Assembly (NCBI RefSeq): GCF_029844725.1
Contig: NZ_JAOCKJ010000005.1
Location: 372,001 to 436,000 of the forward strand
Length of the DNA stretch: 64,000 nucleotides
Source of the DNA: Pantoea sp. GD03673
Lineage (GTDB): Bacteria; Pseudomonadota; Gammaproteobacteria; Enterobacterales; Enterobacteriaceae
Direction: 5' to 3'
Of the stretch, positions 1-7,698 are shown one piece after another; positions within the stretch are counted from its first letter, which is position 1, and the number at the start of each line of letters is the position of its first letter. The notes under the pieces were generated by a model, which made no database searches, had not been told where the DNA came from, and saw nothing but the letters and a program-made list of their open reading frames with translations. The position numbers and the translations under genes are program-made.

Positions 1-337
1 TAAACAGCGTGAAAATGCCCCAGAGTGCCAGCCAGGCACCCAGAAAGCGTTCGTCAGCCGCGTTTGTCAGCCCTGTTTTCGGTAACAGCAGAATCGCCAC
101 AAAGCTTAACCAGAACATGCCGTAAGAGGTAAAGGCGGTCAGCCCAAAGGTGTTGTTCTTTTTAAACTCCAGCAGACCGGCCAGCACCTGGGCGATCCCG
201 CCATAAAAAATCCCCATCGCTAAAATCGCCACGTCCATGTCAAACAGGCCCGTGTTGTGCAGGTTCAGCAAAATAGTTGTCATGCCAAATCCCATTAAGC
301 CCAGCGGGGCAGGATTAGCCAGCGTTGAATGTGCCAT
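1..337 (-). CDS. satP: Acetate/succinate:proton symporter SatP (YaaH family), C-terminus beyond window
   Basis: Partial gene: 112 N-terminal codons are present and the 3' end lies outside the window (family length about 188 aa). The protein belongs to the GPR1/FUN34/YaaH inner-membrane family that takes up acetate and succinate with protons. The family signature NPAPLGL is at residues 8-14, followed by hydrophobic helices (roughly 15-32, 36-58, 68-86 and 95 onward). The ATG at 337 is preceded by a GAGGAA ribosome-binding site. It is transcribed divergently from dnaK across about 300 bp. A TATGAT hexamer on the minus strand near 414-419 may be its -10. Confidence 0.93.
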   Translation of the reverse strand, partial: MAHSTLANPAPLGLMGFGMTTILLNLHNTGLFDMDVAILAMGIFYGGIAQVLAGLLEFKKNNTFGLTAFTSYGMFWLSFVAILLLPKTGLTNAADERFLGAWLALWGIFTLF

Positions 338-640
338 AGTTCCTCGGCAGTAAGATGATCGTTAATGAAAGAAAAGGACTCTGTCCTGCTCCCCGAAAGG
401 AACAGGGCGACGCATCATATTCAGCGGGATAACCCTGTTCTTTGATCCCGGCAGGGCCAAAGGCAGAAAATTTTTTTTGGTTTAGCCCTTGATGCGCATC
501 GAAGCGGCCCCATTTACTTGTCATCGAGCGTTGTGAACGTTGGAAAAAAAGCATGTGCTGGCAGGTTGAATGCAAACAACCCGCCCACATAAAAGGTTCA
601 CAACCCAAATTGGCAACGAATTTAAGTGGGAGATGTTTAG
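338..640. other. Divergent satP/dnaK intergenic region
   Basis: No gene is supported here; the small minus-strand frame at 315-608 overlaps satP and resembles nothing. The stretch holds the satP leader, an A/T-rich run near 470-480, and the sigma-32 promoter of dnaK. In E. coli other genes lie between yaaH and dnaK; here the two are direct neighbours. Confidence 0.7.
486..516 (+). promoter_or_regulatory. Sigma-32 heat-shock promoter of dnaKJ
   Basis: The -35 element CCCTTGAT (486-493) and -10 element CCCCATTTA (508-516) are separated by 14 bp. This fits the RpoH consensus CTTGAA-N13-15-CCCCATnT and closely resembles the E. coli dnaK P1 promoter. It lies about 125 bp before the dnaK ATG, so transcripts would have a long leader. 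Confidence 0.88.
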
Positions 641-2551
641 ATGGGTAAGATTATTGGTATTGACCTGGGTACAACCAACTCTTGTGTTGCGATCATGGAT
701 GGCACCAAAGCACGCGTGCTGGAAAATGCCGAGGGCGATCGCACCACGCCTTCAATTATTGCTTACACACAGGATGGCGAAATTCTGGTCGGTCAACCGG
801 CTAAACGTCAGGCAGTGACCAACCCGCAGAATACCCTGTTTGCAATCAAGCGTCTGATTGGTCGTCGCTTCCAGGACGAAGAAGTACAGCGTGATATTAA
901 AATCATGCCGTACAAAATCGCCAGCGCCGACAACGGCGACGCATGGTTGGAAGTAAAAGGTCAGAAAATGGCACCCCCGCAGATCTCTGCTGAAGTGCTG
1001 AAGAAAATGAAAAAGACCGCCGAAGATTACCTCGGTGAGCCAGTGACCGAAGCCGTTATCACCGTACCGGCTTACTTCAACGATGCGCAGCGTCAGGCGA
1101 CCAAAGACGCAGGCCGCATCGCGGGTCTGGAAGTCAAACGTATCATTAACGAACCAACTGCTGCTGCACTGGCATACGGTCTGGACAAAGGCCAGGGCAA
1201 CCGCACCATCGCGGTATATGACCTGGGTGGCGGTACCTTCGATATCTCAATCATCGAGATCGACGAAGTTGACGGCGAAAAAACCTTTGAAGTTCTGGCA
1301 ACCAACGGTGACACCCACCTGGGTGGTGAAGACTTCGATAGCCGCCTGATTAACTATCTGGTTGCTGAATTCAAGAAAGACCAGGGTATCGATCTGCACA
1401 ACGATCCGCTGGCGATGCAGCGTCTGAAAGAAGCGGCAGAGAAAGCGAAAATCGAGCTCTCTTCTGCACAGCAGACCGACGTTAACCTGCCTTACATCAC
1501 GGCAGATGCGACCGGTCCTAAGCACCTGAACATCAAAGTCACCCGTTCTAAACTGGAGTCACTGGTTGAAGATCTGGTTGCACGCTCAATCGCGCCACTG
1601 AAAGTTGCGCTGCAGGATGCGGGACTGTCTGTATCAGACATCAACGACGTTATCCTGGTGGGTGGTCAGACCCGTATGCCACTGGTTCAGGCGAAAGTGA
1701 CCGAGTTCTTCGGTAAAGAGCCACGTAAAGACGTGAACCCGGACGAAGCCGTTGCCGTTGGTGCTGCGGTTCAGGGTGGTGTACTGGGTGGCGACGTGAA
1801 AGACGTGCTGCTGCTGGACGTTACCCCGCTGTCACTGGGTATCGAAACCATGGGTGGCGTGATGACCTCGCTGATCAGCAAGAACACCACCATCCCAACC
1901 AAGCACAGCCAGGTCTTCTCGACGGCTGAAGATAACCAGTCAGCCGTGACCATTCACGTGCTGCAGGGTGAGCGTAAGCGCGCCAATGACAACAAGTCAC
2001 TGGGCCAGTTCAACCTCGACGGTATCCAGAACGCGCCACGCGGTATGCCGCAGATCGAAGTCACCTTTGACATTGATGCGGATGGTATTCTGCACGTGTC
2101 GGCAAAAGACAAGAACAGCGGTAAAGAGCAGAAGATCACCATCAAAGCCTCTTCAGGTCTGAACGATGAAGAGATCGAAAAAATGGTGCGTGATGCTGAA
2201 GCGAACGCCGAATCTGACCGTAAGTTCGAAGAGCTGGTACAGACGCGTAACCAGGGCGATCAGATTGCCCACAGCACGCGTAAGCAGCTGGACGAGGCGG
2301 GCGACAAACTGTCAGCTGATGACAAAGCGCCAATCGAAGCCGCACTGGCCGCGCTGGAAACTGCGCTGAAAGGCGAAGACAAAGCGGAAATCGATGCCAA
2401 AATGCAGGCACTGATGGAAGTGTCCGGCAAACTGATGGAAGCAGCACAGCAGTCTCAGGCGGGTGCAGCGGATGCCGGTGACGCGTCAGCGAAGAAAGAT
2501 GACGACGTTGTTGATGCTGAATTCGAAGAAGTGAAAGACAACAAGAAATAA
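641..2551 (+). CDS. dnaK: Molecular chaperone DnaK (Hsp70)
   Basis: ATP-dependent cytosolic chaperone working with DnaJ and GrpE; in this order it also restrains sigma-32. 636 aa, nearly the E. coli length. The nucleotide-binding domain runs to about residue 385 (phosphate-loop motif [10 protein letters not shown] at 6-15, the [12 protein letters not shown]-type motif near 195, a [10 protein letters not shown] segment near 335-345). The interdomain linker [10 protein letters not shown] follows, then the substrate-binding domain and a helical lid. The C-terminus carries the EEVKD-type tail ([12 protein letters not shown]). The start follows GGGAGAT. dnaJ follows about 100 bp downstream. Confidence 0.99.
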   Translation: MGKIIGIDLGTTNSCVAIMDGTKARVLENAEGDRTTPSIIAYTQDGEILVGQPAKRQAVTNPQNTLFAIKRLIGRRFQDEEVQRDIKIMPYKIASADNGDAWLEVKGQKMAPPQISAEVLKKMKKTAEDYLGEPVTEAVITVPAYFNDAQRQATKDAGRIAGLEVKRIINEPTAAALAYGLDKGQGNRTIAVYDLGGGTFDISIIEIDEVDGEKTFEVLATNGDTHLGGEDFDSRLINYLVAEFKKDQGIDLHNDPLAMQRLKEAAEKAKIELSSAQQTDVNLPYITADATGPKHLNIKVTRSKLESLVEDLVARSIAPLKVALQDAGLSVSDINDVILVGGQTRMPLVQAKVTEFFGKEPRKDVNPDEAVAVGAAVQGGVLGGDVKDVLLLDVTPLSLGIETMGGVMTSLISKNTTIPTKHSQVFSTAEDNQSAVTIHVLQGERKRANDNKSLGQFNLDGIQNAPRGMPQIEVTFDIDADGILHVSAKDKNSGKEQKITIKASSGLNDEEIEKMVRDAEANAESDRKFEELVQTRNQGDQIAHSTRKQLDEAGDKLSADDKAPIEAALAALETALKGEDKAEIDAKMQALMEVSGKLMEAAQQSQAGAADAGDASAKKDDDVVDAEFEEVKDNKK

Positions 2552-2598
2552 TTGCCCCTGACCGGGCGCGACGGTTGGCCTGACAGCCGTTGAAACCA

Positions 2599-2631
2599 GC
2601 ACGGGCGTAGGAGATCTCTCCACGCCCGTGC
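2599..2631 (+). other. Strong hairpin in the dnaK-dnaJ spacer
   Basis: A 10-bp perfect stem (GCACGGGCGT at 2599-2608 with ACGCCCGTGC at 2622-2631) encloses a second 5-bp stem (GGAGA/TCTCC). No U tract follows, so it does not look like an intrinsic terminator. It could act as a 3' mRNA stabiliser that sets the dnaK:dnaJ ratio (inference). Confidence 0.7.
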
Positions 2632-2655
2632 GATCATGTTAAGGGCTAAAAAAAC

Positions 2656-3801
2656 ATGGCGAAGAGTGATTACTACGAGATTTTAGGCGTCGCCAAATCC
2701 GCGGACGAGCGTGAAATCAAAAAGGCTTACAAACGCCTGGCAATGAAGTTTCACCCGGACCGTAATCCCGGTGACAAAGAAGCCGAAGCGAAATTTAAAG
2801 AGGTCAAGGAAGCGTACGAAATCCTGACCGATGCGCAGAAACGTGCGGCCTACGATCAGTATGGTCATGCAGCCTTCGAACAGGGCGGCATGGGTGGCGG
2901 CGGATTCGGCGGCGGTGGCTTTGGCGGCGGCGGTGCAGACTTCAGCGATATCTTTGGCGACGTATTCGGTGACATCTTTGGTGGTGGACGCCGTCAGCGC
3001 GCCGCCCGTGGCGCCGATTTACGCTACAACATGGAGCTGTCGCTGGAAGAAGCGGTACGCGGCGTGACCAAAGAGATCCGCATTCCAACCCTGGAAGAGT
3101 GTGATGTCTGCCACGGCAGCGGCGCGAAAGCGGGTACGCAGCCACAAACCTGTTCAACCTGTCACGGTGCAGGTCAGGTGCAGATGCGCCAGGGCTTCTT
3201 CACCGTCCAGCAGGCCTGTCCGACCTGTCATGGTCGCGGCTCGGTGATTAAAGATCCGTGCAACGCCTGTCATGGTCATGGCCGCGTTGAGAAGTCGAAA
3301 ACGCTGTCAGTGAAAATCCCGGCCGGGGTCGACACCGGCGACCGTATTCGTCTGAGTGGTGAAGGCGAAGCAGGCGAGCAGGGCGCACCAGCGGGCGATC
3401 TCTACGTTCAGGTATCGGTGAAGAAACACCCGATCTTCGAGCGTGAAGAGAACAACCTTTACTGCGAAGTTCCGATCAACTTCGCGATGGCGGCGCTGGG
3501 CGGTGAGATTGAAGTGCCGACACTGGATGGTCGCGTGAAGCTGAAAGTGCCGTCAGAAACCCAGACCGGCAAGCTGTTCCGTATGCGCGGACGTGGCGTT
3601 AAATCTGTTCGTGGCGGTGCGGTCGGTGACCTGCTCTGTCGTGTCGTGGTGGAAACACCGGTCAGCCTGAATGAGAAACAGAAAACGCTGTTGCGTGAAC
3701 TGGAAGAGAGTTTTGGCGGCCCAAGCGGTGAGCATAACAGCCCGCGCTCCAAGAGCTTTTTCGACGGTGTGAAAAAGTTCTTTGATGACCTGACCCGATA
3801 A
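2656..3801 (+). CDS. dnaJ: Chaperone DnaJ (Hsp40 co-chaperone)
   Basis: Delivers unfolded clients to DnaK and stimulates its ATPase. 381 aa, class A architecture. The J domain covers residues 1-70 with the HPD triad at 33-35. A Gly/Phe-rich linker (about 75-107) follows. The zinc centre has four CxxCxGxG repeats ([32 protein letters not shown]), then come the C-terminal peptide-binding domains. It is co-transcribed with dnaK and ends at a clear terminator. Confidence 0.99.
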   Translation: MAKSDYYEILGVAKSADEREIKKAYKRLAMKFHPDRNPGDKEAEAKFKEVKEAYEILTDAQKRAAYDQYGHAAFEQGGMGGGGFGGGGFGGGGADFSDIFGDVFGDIFGGGRRQRAARGADLRYNMELSLEEAVRGVTKEIRIPTLEECDVCHGSGAKAGTQPQTCSTCHGAGQVQMRQGFFTVQQACPTCHGRGSVIKDPCNACHGHGRVEKSKTLSVKIPAGVDTGDRIRLSGEGEAGEQGAPAGDLYVQVSVKKHPIFEREENNLYCEVPINFAMAALGGEIEVPTLDGRVKLKVPSETQTGKLFRMRGRGVKSVRGGAVGDLLCRVVVETPVSLNEKQKTLLRELEESFGGPSGEHNSPRSKSFFDGVKKFFDDLTR

Positions 3802-3813
3802 AGTGTGAGGGAT

Positions 3814-3842
3814 AAAACGGAGCCTGAGGCTCCGTTTTTTTT
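3814..3842 (+). terminator. Rho-independent terminator of dnaKJ
   Basis: The stem AAAACGGAGCC / GGCTCCGTTTT with a TGA loop is followed by an uninterrupted T run, starting about 12 bp after the dnaJ stop. Confidence 0.95.
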
Positions 3843-3922
3843 GCCGTTTATAAGCGATTCTGCCTGCGGACTTTTCAGCCATGTGACGGGCGTTCCGGTT
3901 TCGTCAGATTACTCGGTTAAAG

Positions 3923-3963
3923 CGAGCTATAAGCCTGGTATAAGCTGCTTTTAACGAGCTATA
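3923..3963 (+). repeat. Direct repeat CGAGCTATA x2 upstream of nhaA
   Basis: The 9-mer CGAGCTATA occurs at 3923-3931 and again at 3955-3963, 32 bp apart (about three helical turns), 50-90 bp before the nhaA start. NhaR, the LysR-type activator encoded next door, is known in E. coli to bind upstream of nhaA, so this pair is a candidate operator. That assignment is inference. Confidence 0.4.
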
Positions 3964-4012
3964 TGAGTGGTTACACTTATTAACTTTCTATCGCCGATCA
4001 GGAAGATAAACG

Positions 4013-5191
4013 TTGAATAAGCCTCGTAAACTCAGAAACCTTCTTAAAAGCTTCATTGAAAGTGACGCCAGCAACGGCATGATATTAATTCTGGCGGCAG
4101 TCGCAGCCATGATTCTTGCTAATACGGCCGCGACCGCTGACAGCTATCAGGCGTTGCTCAATGAACCTGTCCAGATCCGCTTTGGTGCGCTGGATATCAG
4201 CAAAAATCTGCTGTTGTGGATAAACGATGCGCTGATGGCGCTGTTTTTCCTGCTGATTGGCCTGGAAGTGAAACGTGAGCTGATGGTCGGCGAACTGGCA
4301 AGCCGCGAAAAGGCGATCTTTCCTGTCATCGCAGCATTGGGCGGCATGGCGCTGCCTGCCTTAATCTTCCTTGCTTTCAACCACGGTGATGAGATTGCCC
4401 GCAACGGCTGGGCTATTCCCACGGCAACGGATATCGCTTTTGCGCTGGGAGTGCTGGCCCTGCTCGGCAGCCGTGTTCCTGCTGCGCTGAAAGTTTTTCT
4501 GATGGCCCTGGCGATCATCGATGACCTGGGGGCGATTGTGATTATCGCCCTGTTCTATACCAGCGGTCTGTCTGTTCTTTCTCTGGGCGTGGCGGCGGCG
4601 GCTATTGTCGTGCTGGCTCTGCTGAATTACTTCAATGTCCGTAAAATCTCGATCTATATTCTGGTTGGCATTGTGCTCTGGACCGCCGTGCTTAAGTCGG
4701 GCGTCCACGCAACGCTGGCAGGCGTTATCGTAGGCTTCTTTGTGCCGCTGGAAAAGAAAGAGGGACATTCACCGGCGGAGCATCTGGCACACGGCCTGAT
4801 GCCGTGGGTGAACTGGCTAATCCTGCCACTGTTTGCCTTTGCGAATGCCGGTATTTCGCTTGCGGGTATTACGCTGGGCGATATCCTTTCGCCTGAACCA
4901 ACAGGCATCATCCTGGGCCTGTTACTGGGTAAACCATTAGGCATTACCCTGTTCTGCTGGCTGGCAGTAAAGCTCCGGCTGGCGGTATTACCTGGCGGCA
5001 CCACTATCCGCGATATCATGGCAATCGGCGTGCTGTGCGGTATCGGCTTCACGATGTCGATATTTATCAGTTCACTGGCCTTTGATTCAGCCCATGAGCA
5101 GCTGGTGACGTTCTCTAAACTGGGCATTCTGACCGGTTCTCTGCTGTCCGCCGTGATTGGGTACACCCTGTTGCGGATCAAGCTGCGTTAA
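4013..5191 (+). CDS. nhaA: Na+/H+ antiporter NhaA
   Basis: Electrogenic inner-membrane antiporter that exports Na+ in exchange for protons and handles salt and alkaline stress. 392 aa with about 12 hydrophobic helices. The ion-binding aspartates are present: D140 in ATDIAFALG, and D170-D171 in the IIDDLGA motif (E. coli D133, D163, D164). The start is TTG at 4013, with AGGAAG at 4000-4005. The first in-frame ATG would remove the conserved SDASNG amino end, so TTG is preferred. nhaR follows on the same strand after a terminator-like hairpin. Confidence 0.97.
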   Translation: MNKPRKLRNLLKSFIESDASNGMILILAAVAAMILANTAATADSYQALLNEPVQIRFGALDISKNLLLWINDALMALFFLLIGLEVKRELMVGELASREKAIFPVIAALGGMALPALIFLAFNHGDEIARNGWAIPTATDIAFALGVLALLGSRVPAALKVFLMALAIIDDLGAIVIIALFYTSGLSVLSLGVAAAAIVVLALLNYFNVRKISIYILVGIVLWTAVLKSGVHATLAGVIVGFFVPLEKKEGHSPAEHLAHGLMPWVNWLILPLFAFANAGISLAGITLGDILSPEPTGIILGLLLGKPLGITLFCWLAVKLRLAVLPGGTTIRDIMAIGVLCGIGFTMSIFISSLAFDSAHEQLVTFSKLGILTGSLLSAVIGYTLLRIKLR

Positions 5192-5196
5192 TGGAG

Positions 5197-5221
5197 AGGA
5201 GGCGAAAGCCTCCTTCTTTTT
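5197..5221 (+). terminator. Terminator-like hairpin between nhaA and nhaR
   Basis: The stem AGGAGGC (5197-5203) and GCCTCCT (5208-5214) with a GAAA tetraloop is followed by TTCTTTTT. The U tract ends one base before the nhaR ATG (5223). It looks like an intrinsic terminator of nhaA. It also holds the only Shine-Dalgarno-like AGGAGG near nhaR within its 5' arm. Confidence 0.8.
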
Positions 5222-5222
5222 A

Positions 5223-6131
5223 ATGAATCATATTAACTACAATCATCTCTACTACTTCTGGCACGCCTGCCGTGCCGGGTCGATAGCGGGTGCAGCCGAG
5301 GCGCTCTCACTGACGCCCCAGACCATTACCGGGCAGATTAAGACGCTGGAAGATCGCCTGCAGGGTAAGCTGTTCCGGCGTCAGGGAAGGGGGCTCGTGC
5401 CGACTGAACTGGGGCAGCTGGTGTTCCGCTACGCTGACCGCATGTTTATGCTGGGTCAGGAGATGCTGGATATTGTTAACTACCGCAAAGAGTCTCATCT
5501 GCTGCTGGATGTTGGTGTGGCAGATGCCCTCTCAAAGCAACGGGTCAGCAAGGTGCTGGAGACGGCGGTGGTGGCAGAAGAGAAAATCCATCTGCGCTGT
5601 TTTGAATCGACCCACGAGATGCTGCTGGAGCAGCTCAGTCAGCATAAGCTGGATATGATTATTTCTGACTGCTCCATCGATCCCACCCAGCAGGAAGGGC
5701 TGTTTTCGGTAAAGCTGGGGGAGTGCCCGATTAGCTTCTGGTCTGCTCAGCCGATCGCTGACTGCTCTTTTCCGGGTTGCCTGGAAACGCGTCCTCTGCT
5801 GATTCCGGGTCGCCGCTCAATGCTGGGGCGTAAAATCCTTAACTGGATCACGACCCAGGGGCTGCAGGTGGAGATTCTGGGTGAGTTTGATGATGCGGCG
5901 CTGATGAACGCATTTGGTGCGCGTCAGAAGGCGATTTTTGTTGCGCCGTCGCTGGACGGTTGTCAGCAGGAGGGGATGTATGAAGTCGGCCGGCTTGATG
6001 CCGTTTCAGAGGAGTATCACATCCTCTTCGCCGAGCGGATGATTCAGCATCCGGCGGTGCAGCGTCTCTGTCAGGCTGACTTCAGCGCACTCTTTCCTTA
6101 CCAGAGTACAGACGAAAAAAAACCGGCGTAA
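5223..6131 (+). CDS. nhaR: LysR-type transcriptional activator NhaR
   Basis: Sodium-responsive activator of nhaA in E. coli. 302 aa from ATG 5223. The N-terminal winged helix-turn-helix (about residues 5-65, with [20 protein letters not shown]) is followed by a LysR effector domain that keeps the family stretch [21 protein letters not shown] chose the ATG over an upstream TTG at 5157 because the E. coli protein aligns from [13 protein letters not shown] and the extension overlaps nhaA. There is no Shine-Dalgarno at normal spacing, because a hairpin and T run occupy the site. The stop codon lies inside the loop of the shared nhaR/rpsT terminator. Confidence 0.96.
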   Translation: MNHINYNHLYYFWHACRAGSIAGAAEALSLTPQTITGQIKTLEDRLQGKLFRRQGRGLVPTELGQLVFRYADRMFMLGQEMLDIVNYRKESHLLLDVGVADALSKQRVSKVLETAVVAEEKIHLRCFESTHEMLLEQLSQHKLDMIISDCSIDPTQQEGLFSVKLGECPISFWSAQPIADCSFPGCLETRPLLIPGRRSMLGRKILNWITTQGLQVEILGEFDDAALMNAFGARQKAIFVAPSLDGCQQEGMYEVGRLDAVSEEYHILFAERMIQHPAVQRLCQADFSALFPYQSTDEKKPA

Positions 6132-6144
6132 GCGCCGGCTTTTT
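6115..6144. terminator. Bidirectional terminator between nhaR and rpsT
   Basis: The stem CCGGCG / CGCCGG is flanked by an eight-A tract on the left and a five-T tract on the right, so it can work for both convergent genes. The nhaR TAA forms part of the loop, and the A tract encodes the last lysines of NhaR. Confidence 0.88.
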
Positions 6145-6169
6145 CAACAAAGCGATGAACAACGGGCGA

Positions 6170-6433
6170 TTAAGCCAGTTTGTTGATCTGTGCAGTCAGG
6201 TTTGATTTATAACGTGCAGCTTTGTTTTTGTGGATCAGACCTTTAGCGGCCTGACGATCCACGAGTGGTTGCATTTCATTGAATGCGTTCTGCGCAGCAG
6301 CTTTGTCGCCTGAAGCGATCGCCGCGTATACTTTCTTAACGAAGGTACGCATCATTGAGCGGCGGCTAGCGTTATGCTTGCGGCGTTTCTCAGATGTTAC
6401 GGCGCGTTTCTTAGCTGATTTGATATTAGCCAA
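6170..6433 (-). CDS. rpsT: 30S ribosomal protein S20
   Basis: Basic 87-aa protein of the small subunit body that binds 16S rRNA, with the typical start [11 protein letters not shown] and high Lys/Arg content. Translation begins at TTG (6433-6431), as for E. coli rpsT, where the weak UUG start is part of translational autoregulation by S20. A GGAG lies just upstream of the start. It is monocistronic, with its own strong promoter. Confidence 0.98.
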   Translation of the reverse strand: MANIKSAKKRAVTSEKRRKHNASRRSMMRTFVKKVYAAIASGDKAAAQNAFNEMQPLVDRQAAKGLIHKNKAARYKSNLTAQINKLA

Positions 6434-6480
6434 GGTCCAACTCCCAAATGTGTTCTATAGAGACAAATCAAAGGCCGAGG

Positions 6481-6509
6481 ACTATGCCCTTCTAACCTGA
6501 TTTTGTCAA
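6481..6509 (-). promoter_or_regulatory. rpsT promoter
   Basis: On the minus strand TTGACA (6509-6504) and CATAGT (6486-6481) are separated by 17 bp. A GC-rich discriminator (CCTCGGCC) follows the -10. That is typical of stringently controlled ribosomal promoters. Confidence 0.75.
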
Positions 6510-6681
6510 TGGATTTGTGCAAATAAGCGTCGCTCTATGAGCAGCACTCGGTTACGTATTTGATGGCGCAAGATTCTACCAGCTTCCCCTCACTGAATAC
6601 AGTATTTCGCGACAAAATTCTTAACGTACGCATCTGTAACAGGAAATGCAGCGCCTGAAGCATGAAAGGCGTGCTGACGGG

Positions 6682-6710
6682 TTAACCTGAGTCGCTTTCA
6701 AGGGTATAAT
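6682..6710 (+). promoter_or_regulatory. ribF-ileS-lspA operon promoter
   Basis: TTAACC (6682-6687) and a perfect TATAAT (6705-6710) with a 17-bp spacer, giving a leader of about 25 nt before the ribF ATG. Confidence 0.75.
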
Positions 6711-6739
6711 CCGCCGATTTCCACCGGTTTGGGCCAGCC

Positions 6740-7669
6740 ATGAAGTTTATCCGCGGTATTCATAATCTTAACGAGCAGCATCGCGGCTGCGTTCTGACCA
6801 TTGGTAATTTCGATGGCGTACACCGCGGACATCAGGCGCTGATGTCCCGGCTGTGTGAAGAGGGGCGTAAGCGCAATCTGCCGGTCGTGGTCATGGTTTT
6901 TGAGCCACAGCCGCTGGAGCTGTTTGCCGGTGACAAAGCCCCGGCGCGTCTGACACGCCTGCGTGAAAAACTGCGATACATGGCGGAGGCTGGCGTCGAT
7001 AAAGTGTTGTGCGTGCGGTTCGACCGCCGCTTTGCGGCCTTGTCCGCCCAGCGTTTTATCAGTGACCTGTTAGTCGACAGGCTGGACGTAAAGTATCTCG
7101 CCGTAGGCGATGATTTCCGCTTCGGCGCTGGTCGACAGGGGGATTTCCTGTTATTACAGAAAGCCGGTGCGGAGTATAGTTTTGAGGTTGTCAGCACCGA
7201 AACCTTCTGTGACGGCGGTAAGCGAATCAGCAGCACCGCCGTTCGTCAGGCGCTGGCCGCGGATGATTTAGCGCTGGCACAGTCGCTGCTGGGTCATCCC
7301 TTCACTATTTCCGGCCGCGTCGTGCACGGTGATGCACTGGGACGCACGCTGGGGTTCCCCACGGCGAACCTGCCTTTACGCCGCAGCGTCTCGCCGGTGA
7401 AAGGGGTGTATGCGGTGGAGGTGCAGGGTCTGACGCCTGAGCCGCTGCCGGGTGTTGCCAATATCGGCACCCGTCCGACCGTAAAAGGTTTACGCCAGCA
7501 GCTTGAAGTTCACCTGCTCGACATCAATATGGATCTCTATGGTCGTCACATTGATGTGGTGCTGAAACAGAAAATACGAAACGAGCAGCGCTTTGCCTCA
7601 CTGGAGGCGTTGAAAGAACAAATTGCGAACGATGTGGTAACGGCCCGGCAGTTCTTTGGGCTGCTTTAA
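6740..7669 (+). CDS. ribF: Bifunctional riboflavin kinase / FAD synthetase RibF
   Basis: Converts riboflavin to FMN and then FAD in the cytosol. 309 aa (E. coli 313). The N-terminal nucleotidyltransferase domain has the GNFDGVHRGH motif at 22-31 and an ISSTAVR segment before the domain boundary. The C-terminal flavokinase domain has the GFPTANL motif. It is first gene of the operon with ileS, lspA, fkpB and ispH; ileS starts 29 bp downstream. Confidence 0.98.
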   Translation: MKFIRGIHNLNEQHRGCVLTIGNFDGVHRGHQALMSRLCEEGRKRNLPVVVMVFEPQPLELFAGDKAPARLTRLREKLRYMAEAGVDKVLCVRFDRRFAALSAQRFISDLLVDRLDVKYLAVGDDFRFGAGRQGDFLLLQKAGAEYSFEVVSTETFCDGGKRISSTAVRQALAADDLALAQSLLGHPFTISGRVVHGDALGRTLGFPTANLPLRRSVSPVKGVYAVEVQGLTPEPLPGVANIGTRPTVKGLRQQLEVHLLDINMDLYGRHIDVVLKQKIRNEQRFASLEALKEQIANDVVTARQFFGLL

Positions 7670-7698
7670 CCTGAGCGAAAAACGGAATCGAGAATCTG

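Larger units (their letters stand above)
6434..6739. other. Divergent rpsT/ribF regulatory region
   Basis: No gene is seen in this 306-bp spacer (E. coli has the short ORF yaaY near here). It holds the rpsT leader and promoter on the left and a strong sigma-70 promoter for the ribF operon on the right. Confidence 0.7.

Noticed and set aside
315-608. 97-aa minus-strand frame between satP and dnaK
   Set aside because: It overlaps the start of satP and the sigma-32 promoter, has no recognisable motif, and the real satP start with a good ribosome-binding site lies at 337.
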